This document shows, one piece after another, positions 7,207 to 14,958 of a stretch of 64,000 nt of DNA. The notes beneath the pieces were generated by a model that worked only from the letters and a program-made list of their open reading frames with translations, had not been told where the DNA came from and made no database searches. Each line of letters starts with the position of its first letter. The first letter of the stretch is position 1. Position numbers and translations under genes: made by a program. The stretch is from Actinoallomurus spadix (GTDB lineage: Bacteria; Actinomycetota; Actinomycetes; Streptosporangiales; Streptosporangiaceae), in assembly GCF_024055725.1 (NCBI RefSeq), contig NZ_JAMXMX010000019.1:90560-154559 (forward strand), read 5' to 3'.

Positions 7207-7824
7207 CTACTCGTGCTGGATCCCCTCCAGGACCATGGCGAGGTACTGCTGGGCGATCTCCTCCGCGGTCAGCCGCCCGCCGCGCTGGTACCAGGTCGCC
7301 GCCACCCACACGGTGTCGCGGACGAACCGGTAGACGAGGGCGGTGTCCAGGTCCGGGCGGAACGCGCCCTCACGGACACCGCGCTCCAGCAGCGTCGTCC
7401 ACATGTCCTCGAACCGGCGCCGCGACTCGGTCAGGTACGCGAACCGGGGGCCGGTCGCCAGGTGCCGCGACTCGTTCTGGTACATCACGACCGCCGGGCG
7501 GTGCCGGTCGATGCAGCGGAACGACTCGACGACGAGGGCGGTCAGGGTGTCGCGCGCCCCGAGCCCCGCCGCGAGGACCCGGTCGTACGCCGCCCACATC
7601 TCGTTCAGGAAGGTCGAGAGGATCTCATCGGCCATCGACTCCTTGGAGTCGAAGTGGTAGTAGAGGCTGCCGCCGAGGATGCCGGCGGCGTCCGCGACCT
7701 CCCGTACGGTCGTCGCGGCGTACCCGCGGGTCGCGAAGACCTCCGCGGCGGTGGCGAGCAGCTCGGCTCGCCGCTCGGCTCGGGCGGCGGCGGTGCCCTC
7801 GGCGTCACGCCGTCGTGGACTCAT
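7207..7824 (-). CDS. kstR2: KstR2-like TetR-family repressor
   Basis: A 205-aa TetR protein. The N-terminal HTH (about 10-60) contains ATTVREVADAAGILGGSLYYHF, with the signature SLYYHFDSKESM. The all-helical ligand domain follows, with a conserved YQNESRHL stretch. KstR2 represses the genes for degradation of HIP, the bicyclic C/D-ring remnant of steroids, and is released by HIP-CoA. Its place between fadA6 and ipdF matches M. tuberculosis order (Rv3556c-Rv3557c-Rv3559c). Start chosen at ATG 7824 with GAGG upstream; an upstream in-frame start would run into ipdF. Two matching palindromes in the cluster are candidate targets. Confidence 0.85.
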   Translation of the reverse strand: MSPRRRDAEGTAAARAERRAELLATAAEVFATRGYAATTVREVADAAGILGGSLYYHFDSKESMADEILSTFLNEMWAAYDRVLAAGLGARDTLTALVVESFRCIDRHRPAVVMYQNESRHLATGPRFAYLTESRRRFEDMWTTLLERGVREGAFRPDLDTALVYRFVRDTVWVAATWYQRGGRLTAEEIAQQYLAMVLEGIQHE

Positions 7825-7843
7825 GGGATACCTCGGAGCTGAC

Positions 7844-8644
7844 TCAGGGGTGCTGGCTGGAGACGGCGACGACCTCACCCGTCATGTACGACGAGTAGTC
7901 GGTGGCCAGGAAGACGATAACGTTGGCCACCTCCCACGGCTCCGCGTACCGGCCGTACGCCTCCCGGCGGGTCAGCTCCGTCAGCAGCTCCTCGCTCGTC
8001 ACCTTCGCCAGGTGGGGGTGCATGGCGAGGCTGGGCGCCACCGCGTTGATCCGCACGCCGTACTCCGCGGCCTCCAGCGCGGCGCAGCGGGTCAGCGCCA
8101 TCACCCCGGCCTTGGCCGCCGCGTAGTGCGACTGCCCGCGCTGCGCCCGCCAGCCGACCACGGACGCGTTGTTCACGATCACGCCGTGCCCCTGCTCGCG
8201 CATGAGCCGCAGGGCCGCCCGCGTGCAGCGCATGGTGCCGCCCAGGGTGACGTCCAGCACCCGGGACCACTGCTCGTCGGTCATCTCGACGAGGTCCGCG
8301 GTGCCGCCGAGGCCGGCGTTGTTGACCGCGACGTCGATCCTGCCGAAGCGGTCGGCCGCCGCGGCGAACAGCCGCCGTACGTCGTCCTCGGACGTCACGT
8401 CGCAGGGCACGGCCGCCACCGAGTCCGCACCGAACTCCTGGCCCAGCTCGGTCAGCGACCGCCCGAGCCGCCGCTCGTGCGCGTCGCCGATCATCACCCG
8501 CGCGCCCTCTTCCAGGCATCGGCGGGCCGTCGCCCCGCCGATGCCGGTGCCCGCCGCCGCCGTGATCACCACGACGCGGTCGCGCAGGAGCCCGTGGCCG
8601 GGGACGGGCGCCGGCCGGGTGGAGGGAGTGCCGGTCTCGCTCAC
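7844..8644 (-). CDS. ipdF: IpdF-like short-chain dehydrogenase
   Basis: A 266-aa classical SDR. The nucleotide motif is TAAAGTGIGGATA near residue 30, followed by NNAG, then the catalytic Ser and the YAAAK motif (SHYAAAKAG). IpdF oxidises the 5-hydroxyl group of a HIP-CoA-derived acyl-CoA in the KstR2 pathway. GTG start. It heads the minus-strand operon ipdF-kstR2-fadA6 and is divergent from the first acyl-CoA dehydrogenase; the 47-nt gap holds the predicted KstR2 box. Confidence 0.85.
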   Translation of the reverse strand: MSETGTPSTRPAPVPGHGLLRDRVVVITAAAGTGIGGATARRCLEEGARVMIGDAHERRLGRSLTELGQEFGADSVAAVPCDVTSEDDVRRLFAAAADRFGRIDVAVNNAGLGGTADLVEMTDEQWSRVLDVTLGGTMRCTRAALRLMREQGHGVIVNNASVVGWRAQRGQSHYAAAKAGVMALTRCAALEAAEYGVRINAVAPSLAMHPHLAKVTSEELLTELTRREAYGRYAEPWEVANVIVFLATDYSSYMTGEVVAVSSQHP

Positions 8645-8656
8645 GTACGTTACCCT

Positions 8657-8670
8657 ACCAAACAGTTGTT
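8657..8670. promoter_or_regulatory. predicted KstR2 operator 1
   Basis: ACCAAACAGTTGTT lies in the 47-nt gap between the divergent starts of ipdF and the acyl-CoA dehydrogenase gene. It fits AnCAA-N4-TTGnT, close to the 14-bp KstR2 motif AnCAAGnnCTTGnT as I remember it from mycobacteria. The downstream TAGAA is also shared with the second site at 15721, so 18 bases match between the two apart from two central positions. Confidence 0.7.
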
Positions 8671-8691
8671 AGAAAGAATTCGAGGCGAGCC

Positions 8692-9816
8692 ATGGACCTG
8701 GACCTGTCGCCGGTGGAGCCCTTCCGGGCCGAGGTGCGCGACTGGCTGCGCCGGAACGTGCCGGCGACGCCGCTGCCGTCGCTGGAGACCGAGGCGGGCT
8801 TCGCCGCCCACCGGGCGTGGGAGCGGACCCTCGCGGCGGCCCGGCTGTCCGTGGTGTCCTGGCCCGAGGAGTACGGCGGCCGGGGCGCGTCACCCCTGGA
8901 GTGGCTCGTCTTCGAGGAGGAGTACTACGCGGCCGGCGCCCCGGGACGAGTGAGCCAGAACGGCATCAACCTCCTCGCCCTGACCCTCTTCGCCCACGGC
9001 ACCCCCGGCCAGCTCGGACGCGTCCTGCCGCCGATGGCCGCCGGCGAGGTGATCTGGGCCCAGGCATGGTCCGAGCCCGGCGCCGGCAGCGACCTCGCAG
9101 CCCTGCGCGCGACCGCCACCCGCGCCGACGGCGGCTGGCGGCTCAACGGGCAGAAGACCTGGAGCTCGCGCGCCGCCTTCGCCGACCGGGCGTTCGGGCT
9201 GTTCCGCTCCGGCCCCGCCGCCGAACGCCACCGCGGGCTCACCTACCTGATGTTCCCGCTCGACGCCGACGGCGTGACCGTACGGCCCGTCGGGCGGCTC
9301 GACGGCAGACCCGCCTTCGCCGAGCTGTTCCTCGACGACGTGTTCGTGCCCGACCGGGACGTCATCGGCGAGCCGGGACAGGGCTGGACCGTCGCGATGA
9401 GCACGGCCGGCAACGAGCGCGGCCTCACCCTCCGCAGCCCGGGCCGGTTCCTCGCCGCCGCCGACCGCCTCGTCGCCCTGTGGCGCGCGCACGGCGCCGA
9501 CCCGCTGCTGCGCGACCGCGTCGCCGACGCCTGGATCAAGGCGCGCGCCTACCGGCTCAAGGGCTTCGAGACGATCTCCCGCGCCGACGACGCCGGCGCC
9601 GAGGCCAGCGTGAACAAGGTCTTCTGGTCCGAGCTCGACGTCGAGCTGCACGAGACCGCGCTCGACATCCTCGGCGCGGACGCGGAACTCGACGGGGACT
9701 GGCTGGAGGGTTACGTCTTCTCCCTCGCCGGCCCGATCTACGCGGGCACCAACGAGATCCAGCGCAACCTCATCGCCGAGCGCGTCCTCGGCCTGCCCAG
9801 GGAGGCGAGGAGATGA
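8692..9816 (+). CDS. acyl-CoA dehydrogenase, FadE30-like
   Basis: A 374-aa flavoenzyme with the three acyl-CoA dehydrogenase domains: N-terminal helices with SWPEEYGGRGASPLEW, the middle domain with WAQAWSEPGAGSDLAALR, and the C-terminal helical domain. The usual MCAD-type Glu in YEGT is absent (YAGTNEIQR, 350-358). An IVD-type base is possible at Glu242 (GNERGL). KstR2 clusters carry several dehydrogenases (fadE30 to fadE33), and steroid enzymes often work as alpha2beta2 pairs. This gene overlaps the next dehydrogenase by 4 nt, which suits such a pair. Which FadE it matches cannot be settled by eye. Confidence 0.85.
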   Translation: MDLDLSPVEPFRAEVRDWLRRNVPATPLPSLETEAGFAAHRAWERTLAAARLSVVSWPEEYGGRGASPLEWLVFEEEYYAAGAPGRVSQNGINLLALTLFAHGTPGQLGRVLPPMAAGEVIWAQAWSEPGAGSDLAALRATATRADGGWRLNGQKTWSSRAAFADRAFGLFRSGPAAERHRGLTYLMFPLDADGVTVRPVGRLDGRPAFAELFLDDVFVPDRDVIGEPGQGWTVAMSTAGNERGLTLRSPGRFLAAADRLVALWRAHGADPLLRDRVADAWIKARAYRLKGFETISRADDAGAEASVNKVFWSELDVELHETALDILGADAELDGDWLEGYVFSLAGPIYAGTNEIQRNLIAERVLGLPREARR

Positions 9817-10817
9817 GGTTCGTCCTCGATACCGAGCAGCGGCTGCTCGGCGACACGCTGCACGGGCTCCTCACCAAGGCCGGCACGCCCGCCCTGATCC
9901 GCCGGTGGGCGGCCGGCGACCACGACCGCACGCTGTGGTCCGCGCTCGGGGAGACCGGAGTCTTCGCCCTCGCGGTACCCGAACGCCACGGCGGCGCCGG
10001 GCCGCTCCCGGTCGAACTCGTCGTCGCGGCCCACGAGCTCGGCCGCCACGCGGCGCCCGGACCGATCGTGGAGACGCTCGCCGCGGCGGCGCTCCTCGAC
10101 GGGAGCGCCGCCGCCGGGCCGGCCGCCGAGTGGCTCCCGAGGATCGCCGCGGGACAGGCCGTCGTCTCGCTGGGATCACCCGGCCGGATCCGCCGCGCGC
10201 TCGACGCGGACGCCGCCGACCTCATCCTGCTCGCGGACGGGGAGCACCTGTTCTCGGCCGTGCCCGAAGGCCCCGCCGTACGCGCCCTGGACCCCGCGCG
10301 CCGCCTCTTTCCGGTCCGTCAGGTCGAGCGCCTGGCCACCGGGCCGGCCGTGCCTCGCGCCGCCGCGACGGCGTACGACCTCGCCGCGCTGGCCTGCGCC
10401 GCGCAACTGCTCGGGCTGGGCCGGGCACTGCTCGACGTGACCGTGAAGTACGCGCGGACCCGGCGCCAGTTCGGCCGCCCGATCGGGGAGTTCCAGGCGG
10501 TCAAGCACCACCTGGCGAACGCCCTGACCGGGCTGGAGTTCGCCCGGCCGCTGGCGTACGGCGCCGCGCTGTCCTTCGGCTCACCGGACTTCCCGCGCGA
10601 CGTGTCGGCCGCCAAGGCAGCGGCCTCGGACGCGGCCTACGCCACCGCCCGGACCGCCCTCCAGGTGCACGGCGCGATCGGTTACACGGACGAGTACGAC
10701 CCGTCCCTGTGGATCCGCAAGGTCCGCGCGCTGCGCTCCGCGTGGGGCACCCCCGCCGACCACCGCGCCCGCGTCCTGGCCGCAGTGCCCGAGGTCAGAG
10801 GTGAGAGCCCCCGCTGA
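9813..10817 (+). CDS. acyl-CoA dehydrogenase small partner, IpdE2/FadE33-like
   Basis: A 334-aa, shorter and more divergent acyl-CoA dehydrogenase. Recognisable parts are FALAVPERHGGAG near residue 50, YARTRRQFGRPIGEFQAVKH about residue 215, and AARTALQVHGAIGYT-like C-terminal helices ending in DEYDPSLWIRKVRAL. The middle domain is weak. Steroid-degrading bacteria use heterotetrameric dehydrogenases in which one subunit is of this reduced type (IpdE1-IpdE2, FadE28-FadE29). ATG 9813 overlaps the upstream stop, so joint translation and complex formation with the preceding protein is likely. Confidence 0.8.
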   Translation: MRFVLDTEQRLLGDTLHGLLTKAGTPALIRRWAAGDHDRTLWSALGETGVFALAVPERHGGAGPLPVELVVAAHELGRHAAPGPIVETLAAAALLDGSAAAGPAAEWLPRIAAGQAVVSLGSPGRIRRALDADAADLILLADGEHLFSAVPEGPAVRALDPARRLFPVRQVERLATGPAVPRAAATAYDLAALACAAQLLGLGRALLDVTVKYARTRRQFGRPIGEFQAVKHHLANALTGLEFARPLAYGAALSFGSPDFPRDVSAAKAAASDAAYATARTALQVHGAIGYTDEYDPSLWIRKVRALRSAWGTPADHRARVLAAVPEVRGESPR

Positions 10818-10873
10818 TGTCCCGCAGCCGGCCCGGGCGTGGTCCAGAGATCCGTGCCGAGCGCGGGGACGGT

Positions 10874-10923
10874 GGCGTACGGCCGAGGGTTCGCGTCGCC
10901 GGAACCACGGACATCCTCGGCGC
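10874..10923. repeat. 50-bp element, copy A
   Basis: About 78 percent identical to 12095-12144: the first 18 bases are the same (GGCGTACGGCCGAGGGTT), the middle differs, and the end is again alike. GCCGAGG (10882-10888) pairs with CCTCGGC (10915-10921), and GTTC with GAAC inside, in both copies. It sits in a gap between convergent genes, so it may act as a two-way terminator. Confidence 0.6.
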
Positions 10924-10929
10924 CGACTG

Positions 10930-11469
10930 TCAGGCCGGGGGGAGGTCGCGGCGCTTGAGCTTGGCCATCCGGCCGTCCGGGTGGTGCCAGACGACGCCCT
11001 CCCACGGATGGGCGCGCAGCCAGGCGGCCAGGCCGGCGTAGTCGCGGGGGACGTCGCCGAGGTCCTCGGCGCCGTGGCGCACCAGGGCGTGGTGATCCAG
11101 GCCCTCCGGGTTGCCGTTGATCTTCGGACCGACGAGCTCGTACGTGCCGGGCTCCCAGCTGCCGGCGTCGATCGCTTCGGCGAGGAACCTCTGGAAGCCC
11201 GACTGCTCGGCGGGCTCCCAGCCGACCGTCTTGCCGGTCTGCTCATCGTGGACGATCTCGACGAAGCCCGGCGGCCGGCCCTTGCCCGGCTTGACCTCAC
11301 GGCGCGCCCACCACCGCTCACCGTCGTAGCGGACGCAGGTGCCGTCGAACTTGCGGGTCGGCCGGCCCTGGCCGTCGAAGACCCAGCCGCACTCCGGGTT
11401 CGGGGTCCGGGTGACGTACCGCCGGTCGCCGTCCCAGTCGCGGACGAACGCGGTCGGGATCTTCCGCAT
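10930..11469 (-). CDS. RNA-ligase-like nucleotidyltransferase (T4 Rnl1-like family)
   Basis: A 179-aa protein belonging, as far as I recognise it, to a compact family annotated as RNA ligase 1-like (DUF5565). Motif I of covalent nucleotidyltransferases is KFDG at 40-43 (Lys40 would take AMP). The conserved WWARREVKPGK block, the TYELVGPKINGNPEG block near 109-123, a motif IV-like EGVVWHH (157-163) and a motif V-like MAKLKRR (168-174) follow. Expected role: ATP-dependent sealing of RNA ends; substrate unknown. It is not a steroid gene and interrupts that cluster. Two Y-RNA-like genes lie 5 kb away. Confidence 0.75.
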   Translation of the reverse strand: MRKIPTAFVRDWDGDRRYVTRTPNPECGWVFDGQGRPTRKFDGTCVRYDGERWWARREVKPGKGRPPGFVEIVHDEQTGKTVGWEPAEQSGFQRFLAEAIDAGSWEPGTYELVGPKINGNPEGLDHHALVRHGAEDLGDVPRDYAGLAAWLRAHPWEGVVWHHPDGRMAKLKRRDLPPA

Positions 11470-11670
11470 GGCCCTGCCCTCCTCTGCTCACGGACCTGGA
11501 ACGATCTTGCACGAGCGGCGCCGCCCGGGCGACCGGATATCCGGCCGCGTTGGACCGCTGGGACGGAGCACGCTCAGGGAACGCGATTGCGCCGCGGGAG
11601 GGCGACAGGGAAGGATTCGACCCGCCGGTACGCGGCCGCGCACCGGTTCCGATCCGGCGAGCGGGAGACG

Positions 11671-12066
11671 GTGGTGGCGGGGGAGACCGATCTGCGGCGG
11701 CTGCTGGCCGGGCTCGATCCGCTGCTGCACGAGGAGGAGTACGTCTTCGTCACGCTGCGGGATCGGGAGACGCCGGCCGGAGTGCGGCCGATCTTCGTCT
11801 TCGAGGAGGCGGAAGGGCGCACGCTCGTCCTGCCGCGGGCGCAGGCGGAGGAGGCCGGCCTGGACGGCGTCTTCTCGAGCGCGTGGATCACGCTGCGGAT
11901 CCACTCGTCGCTGGAGGCCGTCGGGATGATGGCGGCCGTCTCCGGCGCGCTGGCGGAGGCGGGCATCGGCTGCAACGCCGTCTCCGCCTTCTACCACGAC
12001 CACCTCTTCGTCCCCTGGGATCGCGCCCAGGACGCGATCGCCGTCCTCCGCGCCCTCGCCGGATGA
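11671..12066 (+). CDS. ACT-domain protein
   Basis: A protein of about 131 aa. Segments such as EEEYVFVTLRD, a middle VLPRAQAEEAGL stretch and a C-terminal ACT fold (SSLEAVGMMAAVSGALAEAG...GCNAVSAFYHDHLFVP) match stand-alone amino-acid-binding ACT proteins of actinobacteria. It likely binds a small ligand; no catalytic site is expected. The start is uncertain between GTG 11671 and GTG 11674, both after GCGGGAGA; the frame is open further upstream but without family similarity. Convergent with ipdC, and with the RNA ligase gene part of the inserted block. Confidence 0.7.
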   Translation: MVAGETDLRRLLAGLDPLLHEEEYVFVTLRDRETPAGVRPIFVFEEAEGRTLVLPRAQAEEAGLDGVFSSAWITLRIHSSLEAVGMMAAVSGALAEAGIGCNAVSAFYHDHLFVPWDRAQDAIAVLRALAG

Positions 12067-12094
12067 GCCCCCAGGCCGGCGGGATGAGGGCGGC

Positions 12095-12144
12095 GGCGTA
12101 CGGCCGAGGGTTCTGGTGGTGGGAACGACGGGGATCCTCGGCGC
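12095..12144. repeat. 50-bp element, copy B
   Basis: Partner of 10874-10923, in the same orientation. Hairpin arms GCCGAGG (12103-12109) and CCTCGGC (12136-12142) are kept while the loop differs. It lies between the convergent ACT-domain gene and ipdC. Confidence 0.6.
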
Positions 12145-13185
12145 TCAGGGCGGGGGGAGAGCGGTCAGGATGTCGGTGGCCCTCGTGACGATCCCCTCGA
12201 TCAGGTCCTGGCAGGTGGGGAGGTCGTCGATGACGGCGACGGCCTGGCCGGAGGCCAGCACGCCGAGGTCGGGGCGGCCGCCGACCATGGCGGCCTTCAG
12301 CAGCATCGGGGTGTTCGCGGCCATCAGCACCTGGGACCAGGACAGGTCCCTGCCGTGCCGCAGGGCCACGCCGTCGCGGACCATCGCGCGCCAGGACATG
12401 CCGGACATCCGCTTGAATCGGGCGGCGTTGCGGAGCGCCCGGGCCAGGCCGGTGAGCCGACCGGAGCGCTCGAGCGCGTCGACCAGGTCGGTGCGCAGGA
12501 CCCGGTGCGGCATGCCGTCGACCTGCCGGGTGACGACGGTGTCGGTCATGCCGAGGTAGACCTGTTTCACCGCGTCGGGCACCGGGCTGTCGGAGGTCAG
12601 CAGGAACCGGGTGCCCATCGCCACGCCAGCCGCCCCGTACGCCAGCGCCGCCGCCAGGCCCCGGCCGTCGAAGAAACCCCCTGCCGCGATCACCGGGATG
12701 TCCACGGCGTCGAGGACCTGGGGGAGCAGCAGCGTGGTGGCGACCGGACCGGTGTGCCCGCCGCCCTCGCCGCCCTGGACCAGGACGGCGTCGGCGCCCC
12801 AGGCGGCGACCTTCTCGGCGTGCCGGCGCGCGCCAACGGACGGGATGACCACGACGCCGGCGTCCTTCAGCCGGGCGATCGGCTCGGGCCGGGGCGCCAG
12901 CGCGAAGGACGCGACCCGTACGCCCTCCCGGATGATCAGGTCGATCCGGTCGCCGGCGTCCGCGGCGTCGGCCCGCAGGTTCACCCCGAACGGCGCCTCG
13001 GTGCGCTCCCTGACCTCGTGGATCGCGGCGGACAGGGCGTCGAGCGTCATGGTGGCGGAGGCGAGGATGCCGAGGCCGCCGGCGTTCGCCACCGCCGACA
13101 CCAGGCGCGGGCCGGCCACCCAGCCCATGCCGGTCTGCACGACCGGGTGCCGGACGCCGGTCAGGTCGGTCAGCGCCGTCCGCAT
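12145..13185 (-). CDS. ipdC: IpdC-like NAD(P)H-dependent flavin oxidoreductase
   Basis: A 346-aa nitronate-monooxygenase-family flavoprotein with a TIM-barrel fold. The N-terminus has the family LTGVRHPVVQTGMGWVAGP. FMN-phosphate motifs are GADAVLVQGGEGGGHTG and PVIAAGGFFDGRG, followed by GAAGVAMGTRF. IpdC is part of the HIP pathway and acts before ring opening by IpdAB. Start ATG 13185 has GGAGG upstream; the open frame continues into a low-complexity repeat that is not coding. Likely co-transcribed with echA20, ipdA and ipdB on the minus strand. Confidence 0.87.
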   Translation of the reverse strand: MRTALTDLTGVRHPVVQTGMGWVAGPRLVSAVANAGGLGILASATMTLDALSAAIHEVRERTEAPFGVNLRADAADAGDRIDLIIREGVRVASFALAPRPEPIARLKDAGVVVIPSVGARRHAEKVAAWGADAVLVQGGEGGGHTGPVATTLLLPQVLDAVDIPVIAAGGFFDGRGLAAALAYGAAGVAMGTRFLLTSDSPVPDAVKQVYLGMTDTVVTRQVDGMPHRVLRTDLVDALERSGRLTGLARALRNAARFKRMSGMSWRAMVRDGVALRHGRDLSWSQVLMAANTPMLLKAAMVGGRPDLGVLASGQAVAVIDDLPTCQDLIEGIVTRATDILTALPPP

Positions 13186-13207
13186 GGTCCGGTGCCCTCC
13201 TCTCCCT

Positions 13208-13267
13208 CGCCGGACGGGCCCGGGCCCGTCCGGCGCCGCCACGCCCGGGCCCGTCCGGCGCCGCCAC
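13208..13267. repeat. palindrome plus 25-bp tandem duplication in the ipdB-ipdC gap
   Basis: Bases 13208-13235 form a perfect 28-bp palindrome centred on GGGCCCGGGCCC. A 25-bp unit beginning GCCCGGGCCCGTCCGGCG occurs twice in tandem (13218-13242, 13243-13267), with a partial third copy after it. On the transcribed strand this can fold into a strong hairpin that could weaken ipdC expression relative to ipdAB. Confidence 0.8.
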
Positions 13268-13277
13268 GCCCGGCCCC

Positions 13278-14018
13278 TCATCGGCGAGAGCCTTCCGGGA
13301 CCTCGCGGTCACGGAGGCCGTCCGGGTCGAGGACCTCGCGGATGACGCGCAGTTCCTCCGCGTCCGGGGCCCGCGTCGCGGGGACCTCGTCGGGGACGGC
13401 GAGGTCGAAGCCGGTGGCCGCGGTGACCTGGCCGACCGTCACGCCGGGGTGGACCGAGCGCAGCCGCATCCGCCGGTCGGGCGTCGCGAAATCGAGGACG
13501 GCCAGGTCGGTGACGACGACACGGATCTCGTGCGCGCCCCGGTCGTACCCGACGCCGCTGACCATGTCGACCGTCTCGACGAACACGCGGGGGGAGTGGC
13601 GGGGGATCCAGTAGCTGGTGGTGCCGCATCGGGTGTTGCCCGGCACACCGCGTACGCCGAGCAGCTGGGCCTTCGGGCGTGCCCAGTCGCCGATGCAGGA
13701 GATGTTCGTGTTGCCGAACCGGTCGATCTGGCTCGCGCCGAGCATGACGTGGCGGCGGCCGTTCAGCACCAGCCACAGGTGCTCGCGGAACGGCAGCCAG
13801 CCCTCGACATCGCCGGGGCCCTCGCCGAGCGCGGGAACGTCGCCGGTCAGCAGGCAGGTGCCGTCGTGCGTGAGCAGGCCGGGCTCGAACGTCAGCCGGG
13901 CGAGCCGGGCGGCCAGGACGGTGACGGCGCCGCCGATGCCCGCCGCGAGGATCTCGCCGTCGCCGCGGAACGCCTCCGCGCACGCCGTCACGCACACCTC
14001 GGCCCTCGTCGCCGTCAT
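13278..14018 (-). CDS. ipdB: IpdB subunit of COCHEA-CoA hydrolase
   Basis: A 246-aa protein of the class I CoA-transferase beta-subunit fold. Typical segments are GGAVTVLAARLARLTFEPGLLTHDG near the N-terminus, HVMLGASQIDRFGNTNIS, and GVRGVPGN. With IpdA it opens the last steroid ring (C ring) of the CoA thioester by hydrolysis of a carbon-carbon bond, a job for which the CoA-transferase Glu is reused. Lies 64 nt downstream of ipdA. Confidence 0.88.
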   Translation of the reverse strand: MTATRAEVCVTACAEAFRGDGEILAAGIGGAVTVLAARLARLTFEPGLLTHDGTCLLTGDVPALGEGPGDVEGWLPFREHLWLVLNGRRHVMLGASQIDRFGNTNISCIGDWARPKAQLLGVRGVPGNTRCGTTSYWIPRHSPRVFVETVDMVSGVGYDRGAHEIRVVVTDLAVLDFATPDRRMRLRSVHPGVTVGQVTAATGFDLAVPDEVPATRAPDAEELRVIREVLDPDGLRDREVPEGSRR

Positions 14019-14082
14019 GAGATCTCCTTCGCCGGGTCCATGGCCACGGTGCCGCGCCGCTCGGCGTCTTCGCTCCGCCCGG

Positions 14083-14958
14083 TCACGGGCTCTCCTTCCG
14101 CCGCCAGGCGCGGACGGCGGACTGGTAGGCGGTCTCGTCGCCGGCCAGGAACCGCTCGCGGAACGCGGCCCAGGCGGCCGGGTCGCCGGCCGCGGTGGCG
14201 TACGCCCGCTGAAATGCCTCGTCGCGGCCGTGGTCCGGTTCGCAGGAGGTGAAGTGGGCGCCGTTCGGGGTCTCGACGACGCCCGTCACGTGGGACCGGC
14301 TGATCAGCAGGCTCTGCACCGGCCCCTCCTTGAGCAGGTCGGCGGTCTCGACGAGGCGTTCGCAGGAGACGTACGTCCGGGCCGCCGCCTTGGCGAACAG
14401 GTCGTCGAGGTACGGGTCGGGGCCGAGGTACCGGGCGTTGCCGCGCCGGTCCGCGCGGTTGAGGTGGAGCAGGGCGACGTCCATCGTCAGCGCGGGCATC
14501 GCGACGAGCTCCTCGCCGTCCTCGTACGGGGAGCGGACCGTCCGCAGTTCCGGGTTGACGCGCATGACGTCGGAGCCGAGCCCGGCGCGGGTGGGCAGGA
14601 AGGGCAGCCGGTGCGCCGCCGCGTACAGCCCGAACATGACCATGCCCTCGTCGTACTCGGTGAAGGCGATCGTCCCCTGCTGCCGGACGCGGCGGAAGTG
14701 CGGTTCGAGGGGGATCGAGTCGAGCGTGGCGAACGGCGCGACGACACGCCGGACCTTGCCGTACGCGCACAGCAGCCCGACGTCCGGGCCGCCGTAGGAC
14801 ACCACGGTGAGGTCGCGCAGGCCGGACCGGCAGATCGCCCGGACGAGGGCCATCGGCTTGCGGCGCGAGCCCCAGCCGCCGATGCCGACGGTCATGCCGG
14901 ACTCGATCGTGCCGACCACCTCCTCGATGGAGGTCTCCTTCGCGAAGGCGGGGCTCAC
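14083..14958 (-). CDS. ipdA: IpdA subunit of COCHEA-CoA hydrolase
   Basis: A 291-aa CoA-transferase alpha-subunit homologue. The N-terminus has the glycine-rich TVGIGGWGSRRKPMALVR; then SYGGPDVGLLCAYGKVRRVV, TEYDEGMV and MDVALLHLNRADRRGN. IpdAB homologues are markers of bacterial steroid C/D-ring degradation. The GTG start at 14958 overlaps the echA20 stop by 4 nt (GTGA), so the longer open frame seen upstream is a shadow of echA20. Confidence 0.88.
   Translation of the reverse strand: MSPAFAKETSIEEVVGTIESGMTVGIGGWGSRRKPMALVRAICRSGLRDLTVVSYGGPDVGLLCAYGKVRRVVAPFATLDSIPLEPHFRRVRQQGTIAFTEYDEGMVMFGLYAAAHRLPFLPTRAGLGSDVMRVNPELRTVRSPYEDGEELVAMPALTMDVALLHLNRADRRGNARYLGPDPYLDDLFAKAAARTYVSCERLVETADLLKEGPVQSLLISRSHVTGVVETPNGAHFTSCEPDHGRDEAFQRAYATAAGDPAAWAAFRERFLAGDETAYQSAVRAWRRKESP

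Noticed and set aside
10801..11670. 421-codon frame ending with the ACT-domain gene
   Set aside because: The part before 11671 is antisense to the RNA-ligase-like gene and low in complexity; only the last 131 residues resemble a protein family.
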